A stretch of DNA of 64,000 nucleotides from Epiperipatus broadwayi (lineage: Eukaryota > Onychophora > Udeonychophora > Euonychophora > Peripatidae), in NCBI GenBank assembly GCA_028023455.1, contig JAQFVV010000023.1:806001-870000 (forward strand). Reading direction: 5' to 3'. Of the stretch, positions 1-11,925 are shown one piece after another. The stretch's first letter is position 1. The number at the start of each line of letters is the position of its first letter. Below the pieces are notes generated by a model. That model was given only the letters and a program-made list of their open reading frames with translations. It did not search any database and had not been told where the DNA came from. The translations under genes and the position numbers were made by a program.

Positions 1-59
1 AAACAAACTTAAGAATTTAAACCTGTCTCAATCAAAAAATCTTAACAGTGTCACATCGT

Positions 60-573
60 TTGCCACTTTTAATTGTGAGACATAGTGCAGCGGAGATGAT
101 TGGCAAAACTTTAATCAAATCTACAGCTAAGATAATGGCAGAAATATAGATGAGATAAAGCTAAACAAATTTTTGACAAAATTACCATCTCAAATAATTC
201 AGTTCATCGATGTGAATAATTGACATGTCTAATAATGTAAAACAGATGTTATTGTCTGATATTTCTCAAAATCATTACTATACATTACAAGTTGATGAAT
301 CCACTGATATTGCAAATCTTATGGCATTTGTTAGATATGAAAATGATCAAGAAATTCATGATGACTTTATTTTGCCAGCCTTTATTCAATCATACAACAG
401 GAGATATTTTTTATATTATTAATAAATTTATGAAAGAGAACAAAATTGATTGGAATAGATGTGTCAGAATAAGCACAGATAGAGCAAAAAGTATGGTCGG
501 GAGGTAATAAAGGACTTGTTGCAAGAATTCAGATGTTGCCCCAAATGTCATATCCACACATTGTTGCATACAT
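60..573 (+). pseudogene. hAT transposase, N-terminal/central part (decayed)
   Basis: Conceptual translation in shifting frames gives the hallmark central block of ZBED5/SCAND3/FAM200-like hAT transposases: a stretch like SDNVK-QLLS followed by LQVDESTDIANL (around 225-310), then WNRCVRISTDRAKSMVGR (450-507; family form is roughly C-TDGA-AM-G), then APNVISTHCCIH ending at 573. The catalytic-region Asp of DEST and the later TDGA-like Asp are recognisable. Stops and frameshifts are frequent (for example one near 95 and one after 420), so it is not functional. It breaks exactly at the ACAT duplication of element X1 and resumes at 3234. Family recognition is from remembered motif patterns, not a search. 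Confidence 0.78.
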
Positions 574-3229
574 TGAAACGGACAGATCGGAGAACCGATC
601 TTCGTTTCAGGTGTTTTTATGTACGGTAATTCGAACCACTGTTCGCCCGCAGTGAGATTTTGTCTATTTTAATTTATAATAAAAATTAGTTATATATTTT
701 ATAGTTTATCAGTCAATGTGTAAAGAGGCCGTATATAAATGTCGCAAACCATGAAATAATATTTGTGTGTGCGTGGTTTGCGAATTTATATCATTTAATT
801 TAAAGTTTCAGTGCGGGCGTACTTGTTTTAAATTTTAGTTTTAAAATTGTATAAAGTCGTCTAAAAATACTGATCAAAAATCACATTCCTTTGATCAGTG
901 TTTTTAATTAAAATCTAATTGCACAAATGTTCAAAGCAATTAAGTTGTATTCAAAATTAGTAAGGAATTTTTATATGTAATTAATGTATCGATTTAAAAA
1001 AGGCATATTAAATTAAAAGATTGCTAAAAACAGATAATTGATTGTTGGTCAAGCTGCATCGCTAGAGGCTAGAGAAAGTAGGCGGAGCCTAAAACAAAAC
1101 AAGTCGGAAAGGTCAGCAGTGGCTACTTTAGAGAAAAACTTACATTCTAACTTTGGTCGTGTTTGAGAGAGGTAGTCTCGAGACAACACAGCAGTTGAGT
1201 ATAATTCAAACATTTTTATTAAGAAGTTTACCAGTGAATCGCAATGTTGATGGGCTAAGTGCCAGGAGCTGGTCCTTGCCCGCCAATATGGATCCTCGTG
1301 CCGCTGTTTGATCATGTTTCACGTAACTCACAATTTCCAACTTCCAACCTCTAAATTAGCTATGCCTTACAAATAACTTTCAAAAATGCGCGCCTACGTT
1401 CATCACAAGCCAAGCTGGATGAAGAAAGAAGAGAACTTTGTTACACGAACTTTAACTTTCTTACGTGCTTAATATTATCAATCAAGTAAATCATATGTAA
1501 GTTTTTATATCATTTATAATGCTATTATTTAACCTGTCAGTAAATTTTCTTTTCTTTTTAACCCTCTGCTCTAGTCTTTAGAAATAATTTATAACATTTG
1601 TAATTAATCGTAATAATCATTTAAATGAATGCATTTATATTGTTTTGTGTGTTGCTTATTTCATGAACAAACATTGCCAATAGTAATATTTCCAACTATG
1701 TGTAATAATGATCAATTTAATTTAAAGGTAATTTCGTTTTCTGAAATAAATATTCTTTCACATTCCGAGTTGATGAATGTTAAGTCACTTTATTAGTCTA
1801 TGTTAATTTGTCCTATAATTGCAATCTAAGGTTTAATTTTAAATATATATGTTGGTTTCAAAGTGTTATATTAATGTTACGTATAATATGAGAAATAATT
1901 CACTGAATAATTGGATACTATCGCTACCGCCTGTCAACCCGAAGAGTTAGAGTTTCAGAGTAAATTTAACTAATTATTGTTTCACTGTCAGTTTAAGTCC
2001 GCTACGTTTTATTGGGGTAAGAATCTCAGCCTGTGGCGTAGAAACAGACAAATAGTTTCCAGGTTTTATATAATTTCTTTTAAAAATCCGCTTCAAGTAT
2101 TCGTCCTTCACGTCTGTGGCAATGCTGTCCCTTCGCTGAAGTTAGCGTCTCGCCATTCTACCATTGGGGAATGAAAGCAGTCTTTCTTTCCCGGTAATCT
2201 CTTGGATCACCGGGGTTCGAAGTGATCCCGGCTGGTTGTCGTGTCCCGGAGCTACTTGGGGGCATTAAGCCTTGTCAAAGTACAAGCCGCCCGGTATTCC
2301 GTTAATGCACCGCAATTGATTACTGTAGGGCATTTGAATATAGGCAACCACCAGTTCATCTATTTTCCACGTCGTATTTATATAAAACCACCAGTTCATC
2401 TATTTTCCACGTCGTATTTGTATAAAACCACCAGTTCATATATTTTCCACGTCGTATTTATATAAAACCACCAGTTCATCTAGCTTCCATGTCGTATTTA
2501 TATAAAACCACCAGCACATCTATCTTATGTCGTATTTATATAAAGCCATCTCCACTGTTCGTCTACGTTCCGGCTCGAGCCTATTCTAATAAAATAAGTT
2601 AATAAAAATCGTTAGAGAAATATTTTTCCAGTGCTCAATTACTCTGATTCTCTTAACCACCCGTCAATCATTTAACTACCCAGCTATTGGCATAAGTTTG
2701 TTTATTAAATAAAACGTTCACTAAAGACTAGTAGCCAAATACAAGAGGATGTATGAAGTCTTACCGTACTGTATAACACTATATTTATATGCTGTATATT
2801 TCTATTATATAACACTATATTCATGTGCTTTCTATTTGTCTTATTTAACACTATATTTATATGCTTTATATTTTGCTTATTAAACACTTTATTTAATCTT
2901 AATCTTTGTGTCCTCCACCTTATTACTCTCTAAGTTTATTTAGCCACTTACTGTCTGTATTGGCAACTTAACTATATACGTTACATGAATGACCGTCCAG
3001 TATCTAGAGTCTAATAAACTTATATATCATTAACTGTAAGAATTTAGTCTATGTTCTGAGCTGAGCTAGAAAAGGGATAACCCTGTGCTGGTGTAAAGTC
3101 ATCATCGGTTGGTCATGCCGGGGTTTGGGTTTGAATTCAGTTGACGTTTTGGAATTTATTCTTAAACGTGGACTGGGTTTGAACTCGGGTACTGTGTATG
3201 AGTAAGCGTGGTGGATTTATACCGGTACA
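574..3229 (+). mobile_element. Element X1: noncoding TG...CA insertion in the hAT gene, 4-bp ACAT duplication
   Basis: The insertion begins TGAAACGGACAGATCGG and ends ACCGGTACA. It is flanked by ACAT at 570-573 and 3230-3233. Removing the element plus one ACAT joins the hAT reading frame exactly (THCCIH on the left, then REDFATCKMPTDLQ on the right), so the boundaries are firm. No credible ORF lies inside. Visible structures are a hairpin right at the 5' end (574-609), a TATA-like TATATAAA at 732-739, a hairpin CGCAAACCA/TGGTTTGCG around 743-782, another with TGATCA arms around 866-903, a 40-bp tandem array at 2346-2545, a TATA/AATAAA pair at 2535-2605, and B-box-like GGGTTTGAA motifs near 3126 and 3175. 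TG...CA ends with a 4-bp duplication suggest a solo LTR or LTR-derived element, though 2.66 kb is long. A second family member is X2 at 54921-58020. Confidence 0.7.
2346..2545 (+). repeat. 40-bp minisatellite, five units, each with a TATA-like box
   Basis: Units start at about 2348, 2388, 2428, 2468 and 2508, with core ccaccagttcatctatttt followed by ccacgtcgtatttatataaa. Each unit carries TTTATATAAA or a close variant. The last two units are diverged. The array lies inside X1 about 50-60 bp upstream of AATAAA-like sequences. It is a tandem repeat, not a CRISPR: there are no unique spacers. Confidence 0.9.
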
Positions 3230-3233
3230 ACAT

Positions 3234-4158
3234 AGAGAGGATTTTGCAACATGTAAGATGCCCACTGATCTACAGAAAATTCTAGATGAAAGTAAAAATT
3301 ATTAATTACATTAAAAGTTGTCCTTTGAATGCACACTTTTTTTTGCAAATGTGTGAAGAAATGGGAAGTAGTCATAATCAGCTTCTTTTTCATACCGATG
3401 TTCATTGGCTATCTCAAGGTAAAATTTTAAACCGATTTTTTGAACTTAGACATGAAGTTCAGATTTTTCTTAATGATAGACTTAAGCTGAGAAACTGTTG
3501 TAAATTAGCATACTTAGCAGATATATTATCTATTTTAAATTGTCTCAACTTATCATTGCAAGTAAAAAAAAAATTCATTGTTTCACGTTCATGGTAAAGT
3601 GAATGCTATGGTAGCAAAAGAGAGTTGGCAACGGAGAAGTGGACTCATTTTCTTCTCTTTTTAAATTTATAACAAATTCGAATATTAAAATAGATGCTGA
3701 TCCTATGAAATGTATAACACAGCACTTAGAGAGTTTACAAGTGGGCTTGAAAAACTTTTCTTATTTAAATAAAAATATTGAATGGATAAGATTTCCGTTT
3801 AACATTAATACAGCATCCATGCCAGAAGGTTTACTGCATGCATAAGAAGAGCAATTGCTGGAATTAGCTTCAGACGGATTCTTGAAAAATAAATACAAGG
3901 AGTGTACTTTATTATCATTCTGGTTGCAAATGCAACATGTGTTTCCGGGTTTAATGCAAAAAGTCTTGAAATACATTTTTACCTTTTCCAACTTCATATC
4001 TATGTGAGGTTGCTTTTTCAACATTTGTAGACATTGCGTCGAAAAAACAGAACAGCCTTTTGAATGTAGAACCCCATCTTAGATTAAAATTAACAACCAG
4101 GGAACCAAATTATGATAATCTGTCGTCTCAACATAAACAATTTCATACATCTCATTGA
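3234..4158 (+). pseudogene. hAT transposase, C-terminal part including dimerisation domain (decayed)
   Basis: The reading resumes after X1 with REDFATCKMPTDLQKILDE, then IKSCPLNAHFFLQMCEEMGS and LLFHTDVHWLSQGKILNRFF (3340-3450; the family shows HT-VRWLS-GKVL-R-FEL), then KLAYLADILSILNCLNLSLQ (3500-3560). The C-terminal hAT dimerisation block is seen as KECTLLSFWLQMQHVFPGL (around 3895-3955), followed by a run like F-TTYLCE with the usual cysteine/glutamate segment broken by stops, and a tail near EDLRL-at 4070-4140. At least three frameshifts or stops separate these blocks, so this copy makes no transposase. Confidence 0.8.
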
Positions 4159-4339
4159 TCTTAATAAATTTTATATAGTATAAGTTTTATTTATATTTTA
4201 TTATGAATAAATTTTTTTTATATACTAAAAAGAAAAAAAAGAAATTTTTTTATTATTATAATTAAAGTATATGCATGTTTTTTTTTGTTTTGACGAGGGG
4301 TACTTAGCATTATGAAAATTATTAAAGAGGTAGTATAAA

Positions 4340-4364
4340 GGTGTTGAAAGGTTGGGAAACACTG
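4340..4364. repeat. 3' terminal inverted repeat of the hAT element
   Basis: aaggttgggaaacactg at the right edge is a classic hAT terminus read outward-in as CAGTGTTTCCCAACCTT. It comes about 200 bp after the last recognisable transposase codons. The matching left TIR is outside the window. Confidence 0.7.
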
Positions 4365-4372
4365 CTCTCAGG

Positions 4373-6529
4373 AATAACAATAGATTGATTATAAGATTTG
4401 TTCTGTATGCTTTGGTATATTATTAGTGATGGACAATAAAACTAAAGATTCGTGGATCGAAAGTCAATCTGCCACATCCGAGGTTTGAATGTCACAACAT
4501 CCCCAAGTGAATAAACTATTTATTTGTGTGTGTGTGTGTAATAAAATGATAAAAAGATTCATGATCGATCATCAGGTAAATACCGTTTAAAAAAAAAAAA
4601 AAAAATTCCAGATTAGTTGTATTACAATGCCACGTGATTTCCGGAACAATAATTATACAATTCAGCTTTTCATTCCCCCATTTAAATTAAGATCTTTATA
4701 CTTTTTCAGCAAAATATTTTGCAATACACATTTACAATTAAAGCAGCATTTTCACAATTGTCTATCATTTACATGTATACAGTACAAAAAACTAGCTATA
4801 TTAGTTATAGTTAGTATTATATCACGAATTTAAAATTTTGTTCGTTTCGTCCTCCATTCTATATTAATAAGCGAATTTATGTGCATATATATCTTCATTT
4901 ACACATATGCAAACACATCCAACAGTAATATCACATACAATCACAAGTACTTAACATTAATTAACCCATTTATAAATCTGGAAGTGCAAGCTTTCATGAA
5001 TCCCCACTCCCTCCCCCTTTCAACAATTTTAATCTCTAAAGATCAAAATTCTTTTACATCCATCCATTCAAACATTTTATGCTCCACACCTAATATTTTG
5101 GAATGTCTTAAAGACCACCCATTGATGGAGAACAAGTGTGGAAAATATTCACTTGCCTGCTGTTCTATTATATAAAAAGGATACCTAAATTATATTTTAA
5201 AATTCCATTCTTGCAAGCCTATTTTCAAACCTAGGAAGTACACTATTCAATAGGATCCATACATTCCTAGATAAAATGTGGTGCCAATTCACAATTTTTC
5301 AACAGAAATGTTGAAATGAAAAGAAACCAGATAAAGAAAAAATGATGAAAGGAAAGATTTATTCTGTCATAGCAAAGTAGATTAAAAATTATACTTGCTT
5401 ACCCAGTTAAGTCTAGGAATTTATTCTCCGTTTCCCCCTCCCTACCCTCATTATTTTCTTAAGGTTAAAAAAAATGTAGAATACAATACTGATAATGGGA
5501 GAGGGAAAGAAATGAACAATACTCTAGCAGAAATTCCGGCTGGCTGCACACAACTGTTATAAAGAAAAAAGGAAGACACTTTTAATAAAAACTATTATTT
5601 AAAAAAAAAAAAAGCTCCTTCTTAGAACAAGAAATCTGCTCTGCTCTGCAAGCAGACCCCTCCCCATTCCTTCCTTCAAAAATATATCTTATCATTTAAA
5701 AATCAAATAGTGTGTTTGATTTTCATTTATGTTGGCTCGCTTCATCAGAAATATCTACAATATATATATCTTCACATCAACATTTATTAATTCTGATACA
5801 AAAAAAATTCATTTTATTATATATTATTAAAAATGCAAAGACAGTCTTTTAGTAATAATCTGGCATAAAACTAAAAAAATTAAAGAGATGAATAAAACAA
5901 TAGGAAACATTAATTTTTTATCATACAATTAATAGCACAAAAGAAAAAATACATACCAAATAACATTTCCCCATTTTTAAAAGATGATTATTTGATAGGA
6001 CTACAATCCATATATGTGTTAGAAAAAATGTCAGGTCTGTTGGAATTTACAGTCTAAGTTAGTGAAGTTAGCTGGAGAATGCTTAACTGATGTCTCAAAA
6101 ATGCATTTGTTTAACTATTCATAGGATAAATTCGAAAATATTAAGTCAGAAGTTTTAATCAATTAATCTGAAGTTGTTGTTGTTTTTCAATTCAGAGTCC
6201 TCCACTTTATCAGATGCACTAAACCACACATGGCATTACATTCAATAAATATTATGAAGAAAATCTAAAACCTATTCCAGTCAACTGTAGCCAGAAAAAA
6301 AAAAGTTTGCTATTGACTGAAAGGAGACCTTTGATTGTTCTTGGAGGCCTCAAAGGAACCGAGCAGGGCAAATTCCTAATGTCCACTCCATACGCAGCAG
6401 TTATTACTATGTTATTAAGTGTAGTGAGTTTATTGGCTTTTTACCTCTGAGTTTAGATCAAGAAACACCATAGTGTTTCTTATCAGTTGCCTGATAAGGC
6501 AGAATGAATGTTTGTGTAAATGACAGACA
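4373..6529. other. Noncoding AT-rich sequence
   Basis: No credible coding exon or element was recognised. It holds a (GT)n run at about 4531-4544, A-tracts near 4590 and 5605, and a perfect 8-bp-arm hairpin AGAAACAC-CATA-GTGTTTCT at about 6461-6480 just before the RTE element. Open frames here (for example 4627-4833 and 4879-5175) look like chance ORFs. Confidence 0.5.
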
Positions 6530-6663
6530 AAAATAAAGCATGGCCCTTATTCCCAGGAGGCTGTAAAGTCACCAACCAAGGCAGCGGTTGGTGGCTGAAG
6601 GTGGAGGGTGCGAAGAATCCCCTGATTGTGGACTCAGGCTGCCATTTGATGACGACTTTTTAT

Positions 6664-7887
6664 TTAGGTACCTATAAATGTAGATCACTTTCAAGTGAAG
6701 GAAGATTGCAAGAATTAGAAGAAGTGTCTTATATTAAATGGACATTATTGGACTTTGTGAAGGTAGAAGAAAGGTGAAGAGACAATTGATTTAAAAAGTA
6801 GACATGTACTCTATAATAAAAGCACAAATATTGAAAATACAAGTGGAGTAGGATTCATTATAAATAAAAGGTGGAAGAACAACATTGTGAAGATTGATAG
6901 TGTATAGAGCAGAGTGGCAAGATTAGTTATACAACTTAATAGCAGATACCAAATGCAGATAATTCAGTTTATGCCCCAATAAGTTTTTATAATGATGAAA
7001 TAGTTGAAGATTTTTATATGGATGTACAAAAAGGCTTTTCATCAGAGTAAACAACATTTCAAAATTGTTATGGAAAACTTTAATGATAGAATTGGTAAAC
7101 AAATGAAAGATTAAAGTGCTGTAGGTAATTTTGGTTATGGTAATAGAAATGAGAGAAGACATACACTTGTGGAGTTTGCAGAAAAAGAAAACCTTTATAT
7201 TATGAATTCTTTTTTTTTGAGAAAAATGTTAGAAGGAAATGGACATGGAAGCATCCAAATGAAGGTACAGCAGAATTGGATTATATTTTGATTAACAGAA
7301 AATACATATTTAAAGATTGTAATGTTCTTAATAAATTTAACACAGGAAGTGATAATCGATTAATAAGATGTAAGATATGTGTTAATACAAAACTAGAGAG
7401 ACAAAAATTAAGAAAAACAATATTTACAGTTGATATTCCTAATCTTCAGAAACATTGTAATAAATTTAAATTAGAACTTATAAATCGGTTTCAAGTATTA
7501 GTAGATTTTGAACATGATTCAGATTTAAATGAAATTAATATGAAAATAACTGATACACTTTTAAAAACTGCAACAAAGATAGCTGGTAAAAAAAAGCAGC
7601 AATTGATCAATAAAATTTCTACTGAGACAAGAGAATTTACAAAGAAAAGAAGGAATATGAAGATATACAAAAATGATGCATTAGAAAGGATTGAATACTT
7701 CAAATTTTGTAAAATGGTGCGGAAAAGAGTTGAAAATGTCATAAGAAAGTATAACTGTGAACTAGCAAGGAAAGCTGTAGAAGAGAATAAAAGTCTCAAG
7801 AGTGTAAAACAACATTTTGGTATTGGTAGAAAATTTATATATGCAATAAGAAAAAAAAGATGTAATTATTACAAAAAAGAGAGATGA
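6664..7887 (+). pseudogene. RTE ORF, endonuclease (EEP/APE-like) region and linker, decayed
   Basis: The translation starts with LGTYKCRSLSSEGRLQELEE, where the family normally has Y-N-x-R-T-L. The asparagine is replaced by lysine here. Next come a GGVGF-like SGVGFIINKRWKNNIVKI (6843-6895), GNFGYGNRNERRHTLVEFAE (7122-7185) and DYILINRKYIF with NTGSDNRLIR (7276-7370). The last corresponds to the catalytic S-D-H motif with His replaced by Asn. An intact 203-codon frame (7276-7887) covers the end of the nuclease and the linker to the reverse transcriptase. Internal stops upstream, plus the altered catalytic residues, mean that the nuclease is dead. The family is that annotated in many genomes as craniofacial-development-protein-2-like or endonuclease-reverse transcriptase. 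Confidence 0.82.
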
Positions 7888-9346
7888 CATCATGAAATGG
7901 GTAGAAGACTTCTATCAAGAATTATATAGTAATAAAGAACAAGTACCTCCTATATTTATTATATCTTCAGATTTGCCCAAAATTTTAAATGAAGAAGTGA
8001 GACATACAATTAAATGTATGAAGGAAAGGCTCCAGGTAATGATGGAATTATAATTGATGTATTAAAAGAAGCAGGTGAAGAAATATAATTTTTTTTTTAG
8101 CAAAGTTATATACCAAATGTCTAAATGATAAAGATGTACCAGATGATTGGAAAAATGCAGTATTAACATTAATATTTAAAAAAGGTGATAAAGAAGATAT
8201 TAGAAATTACAGACCTATCAGCCTTTTATCAGTTTTATACTAAATTTTTACCAAGATAATTACAACTCATATACAGAGAACATTGGATTTCCACCAATCA
8301 AGAGAACAAGCTGGATTTAAAAATGGTTTAGTACAGTAGATCATATACAGGTATTGAGAGAAGTTATAGAAAGGACAAATGAATATGAGTTGCCATTATG
8401 TTTTGGATTTGTAGATTATGAAAAGGCATTTGATTCTATAAACATTTCTTCAGTGATTAAAGCATTGGATCATCAAGGTATAGATCCAGGATATTGTCAT
8501 ATTTTAAAGAATATTTATAAAAATGCAACAGCAACAATTAGATTACATAATGATACTGGAAAAGTCAACATTGAGAAAGGTGTAAGACAAGGTGACTCCA
8601 TATCTCCAAAACTCTTTACAGCAGTGCTGCAAGAAGTATTTTGTGGATTAAAATGGGAAACTAAAGAAATGAAAATAAATGGAGAGTATTTAACTCATTT
8701 AGATTTTGCAGATGATATTGTTATTTTTGCAAATAATGCTTTAGAGCGGCAGGAAATGTTGCAGGAGTTATCACATGAAAGTAGAAAAGTAGGACTAAAG
8801 ATAAATGTTAACAAGACTAAAGTAATGTTTAATGGATTTTCTCAAAATATGAAAATAAAGATTGATTATGATGAGTTAGAAGAAATAACTTGATACTAAA
8901 AGGAAATATGATATGTTTGAAAAAAGGTTTTTAATAAATGTGTTTTACCAGTTCTTACTTATGGATCTGAGACTCGGACACTTAATAGAAGAGCAATAGA
9001 GACTTCAGACCACTAAAAAAAAGTATGGAGAGATGCATGTTGGGAGTAACAAGAAGAGATCGAAAACGCAATATATGGGTAAGAGAACAAACGGGTGTTA
9101 CTGACCTCCTTGAAAAAATTAAAAGACTGAAATGGAGTTGGGCTGGACATGTTGCTAGAAGAGATGACAATGGATGGCAATTGAAATCTTAAACTGGAAT
9201 CCAAGGGATTGTAAAAGACCCAGAAAGAGACCACATGTGAGATGGATGGATGAAATAAAAAAGTGTACAGGGGTGATGTGGAGAAGAGAAGATGGACTGA
9301 ACTTGGAGAGACCATCCTGCAGTGGATTGATAATGGTTGATGATGA
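7888..9346 (+). pseudogene. RTE ORF, reverse transcriptase and C-terminal region, decayed
   Basis: The sequence before the open frame carries broken GKAPG-DGI (about 8025-8045) and then [20 protein letters not shown] (8165-8230). The 179-codon frame 8354-8893 shows the palm motifs: FVDYEKAFDSI (motif A), GVRQGDSISPKLF (motif B) and LDFADDIVIFA (motif C with the DD pair). It ends LKINVNKTKVMFNGFSQNMK. Compared with the minus-strand copy at 54086-54838, about 103 bp are missing at about 8888, between agaa repeats. After that the tail RDRKRNIWVREQTGVTDLLE, WSWAGHVARRDD and RDCKRPRKRPHVRWMDEIKK follows in changing frames to about 9345. The polymerase would be interrupted, so it is a pseudogene. 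Confidence 0.88.
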
Positions 9347-11925
9347 ACTCCAAATCATTTACAGTATCTATTATGGTAAGCTAATATGCTATTTCAAATA
9401 AAATGATTTCTAGAAAACATGTTACAATTCAAAAGTGGCCGTATCAAAAGCATAAGAACCAAACAATAGATAACAAAAACCATATCTACTAGAAAAGTTT
9501 AGATTTGATAAATTGTAACAAAAGCCTGCTAAACATATTGCTTTTTTTTGCCTTAAATATGATAGATGAACTATTATGATTTGTATTCACTTTATCCAAT
9601 TTTTATTTTGCAAATAATGCATCGAAGCTGCAGATAATTTTACTATTTCTAAAGATATGAACAGTATTTCCAGTTAACATTCTCACTTTTCAAGATGATA
9701 TTTCCACAAATTCATACAGGTTAATAAAGTATTAGTTGATGAAAATACTGACATTCAAATTTCCTGATTTAAATACCATTGGGTCATTCTTGAACAGTAA
9801 GTGAAATGTTACAATCTAACAAACAACTTAAAGCGTTTACCCTTAAATGTCATATTCATTTAGAAATTGGGCAAAAGTTATAGAATTCCATCTCATATGG
9901 AAAACAAACAGAATCTAAAGCAAATGGTAGCCTACACTATATTAATAAAGATATCATATAACTTCTCATTAACTGATATATGATGGAATATATTAAGAAT
10001 AGTTGATAATGCTATAAGTTTACAGTAATCTACACAATACAGATTTAAAAACAAATACATATTAAATGAAGTTAATCTAACATTCCTATTAACTATTTAT
10101 TCAAATAAAAAAATATATAGTAATATTTCAACAATACACTTCTCTTTTACTCATTGTCTTTAAAGCATCTAGGCCTTGCTGGAAAATTAAACAAATACTA
10201 TATATAAATGAATTTACAAAATGTTCCCATTAAACATTTTATTTTTATATTAGCACAATATTTTAATAGTGAGTAAAAAAATAAAAAAATTACCAATTAC
10301 TTTTCCCCCCTATACTTTCTTAAATATCAATATTAAATACTAACAATAAATACTAATTTTAATTTCTATTGCATATACATTTATAATAAATAATGTCTAT
10401 TAAGTCAGTTTTATAATAGTGCAGCATAAATTTATTACAAAAATAGATAAAAGTAAAATTTACAGCCATCACCCCCACCCCCCCTTCCTATATGAGAAAA
10501 ATATATCACAGGTTATTGAGTAATAAATTTTACCTTTTTGGCAATTAAAGCTATCAAGTTTTTTTTCATCCAGTAAGGTTTTTTTTTTTTAATAAAATTT
10601 CAGAACATGATATTTAAAACTAGATGTTTTTTAAAAAGTTAATGATTTTTACTTTCTACTTTGTAGAGGAAAAACTGAAGATCAAAGATAGTGAGTAGTA
10701 ACAATTGAATTAAAGTGGAAAATTAAGAACAATTAATTATATTAAGAAAACTTGGAAAAATGTAAGGATTTTTTATGAAGATGACTAATAATACTACAGT
10801 GAAGAGTATCATAAATGGTAAATAAACCATGAAATATCCTTAAAAAAAACGCCTCTTCAACCTGTCTTGAATAATAATGGAGACTGCTATAACACTAGGT
10901 AAAAAGTTTGAACATTTAACTAGGCTACTTAAGGATGATTGTTTGAACAAAAACTAATATACCTGATCAAAGAATTTTCAAGTTTACATGACCTAGATTT
11001 GAATTAAGATTGTATGTGTAGCAGCTGCTCAATAAACAATATTTTCCAGAATATAAATGTTGTAAAAATGCATCTTTTAAAAAAATAAAGTTAAAAATGA
11101 AATCAAAAACCATTAAGTGCAAATAAACAAAATTTCAAAAAGTAGTATAAAATTAAGCATTAGCAAAAATATAACTAAATAATCAAACACCATCACAAAA
11201 AATTTTTTTAAAAAAATTCCTATAAATTACTAATTAATATCACAGCTAAAAAAAACCCAACAGAATTCTAAGTCAAAGTTTGGCTCATAAATTTAACATG
11301 TACAAAGGTACAAAAAAAAAAACTTGAAAAGATGAGTTAATAACTACAATTTATGTACACAATTGTATCTTATTAAAAAAATTTCATTAATTTATTTATG
11401 TTTATTCAAATTTGTAAATTCAATGAATTAATTCCAAAATTGCATATTCATTTCTAAAATAACAATATACAGATTGTGGTTTAAACTTCAAACAAAATAG
11501 ACAAGTGATTCATTTGTGCATTTGTCCGGTCTTTGAGAATTACAGCACCATTAGCAAAAACTCTCAACAAGTATTTATGACAAATACCTTTATATGAAAA
11601 TATTCTTATATAAAGATGAAACAAAATTAAAAAAAATTATTATTTATCAAACAACCATTGATAGTGAAACTAAATATTCAGATTATATAAATCTATCTAT
11701 AGAACGAGCAAGTTAAATATTTAGAGCTTGTTTGTAAAACTTTCGATATCCTCTTTTCTTGAATAATGTTTAAGAAAAGCAACCATAAGTAATAACAGTC
11801 TACAGAATATTTTATTGAATGCAAATACAGTTCTTCCCATGTAAATCTTCAACAATCTCAACCATAAAAGCTAAAATCATAAGAGTCCCCCCCCCAAAAA
11901 AAAAAAACAACAATATTTCTTATAA
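9347..11925. other. Noncoding AT-rich sequence
   Basis: No exon or recognisable element was seen. It contains simple A/T tracts and short C-runs (for example about 10470-10490 and 11886-11895). Confidence 0.5.

Larger units (their letters stand above)
1..4364 (+). mobile_element. hAT DNA transposon (ZBED5/SCAND3-like), 5' end outside window, interrupted by X1
   Basis: The element runs from before the window start to a 3' terminal inverted repeat ending GGTTGGGAAACACTG at 4364, which is the complement of a CAGTGTTTCCCAACC-type hAT end. The eight bases just outside (4365-4372, ctctcagg) would be the target duplication, but the left end is not in the window so this cannot be tested. Inside lie two halves of a decayed transposase separated by a 2656-bp insertion at 574-3229. 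Family assignment rests on the transposase text and on the TIR form. Confidence 0.8.
6530..9346 (+). mobile_element. RTE-type non-LTR retrotransposon, nearly full length, inactive
   Basis: Endonuclease, reverse transcriptase and C-terminal segments follow in order on the plus strand. A GC-richer leader at 6540-6640 probably is 5' UTR. The 3' end, gtggattgataatgg followed by ttgatgatga, matches the 3' end of the second copy at 54086-54838, where the (TGA)n tail is followed by a target duplication. The exact 5' end is not defined by a duplication and is approximate. Confidence 0.85.

Noticed and set aside
2241-2465. 74-codon ORF in X1
   Set aside because: It translates the 40-bp repeat array; 40 is not a multiple of 3 and the text has no domain.
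2346-2545. CRISPR-like array
   Set aside because: Units abut as a simple 40-bp tandem repeat without unique spacers, in eukaryotic DNA inside a transposon.
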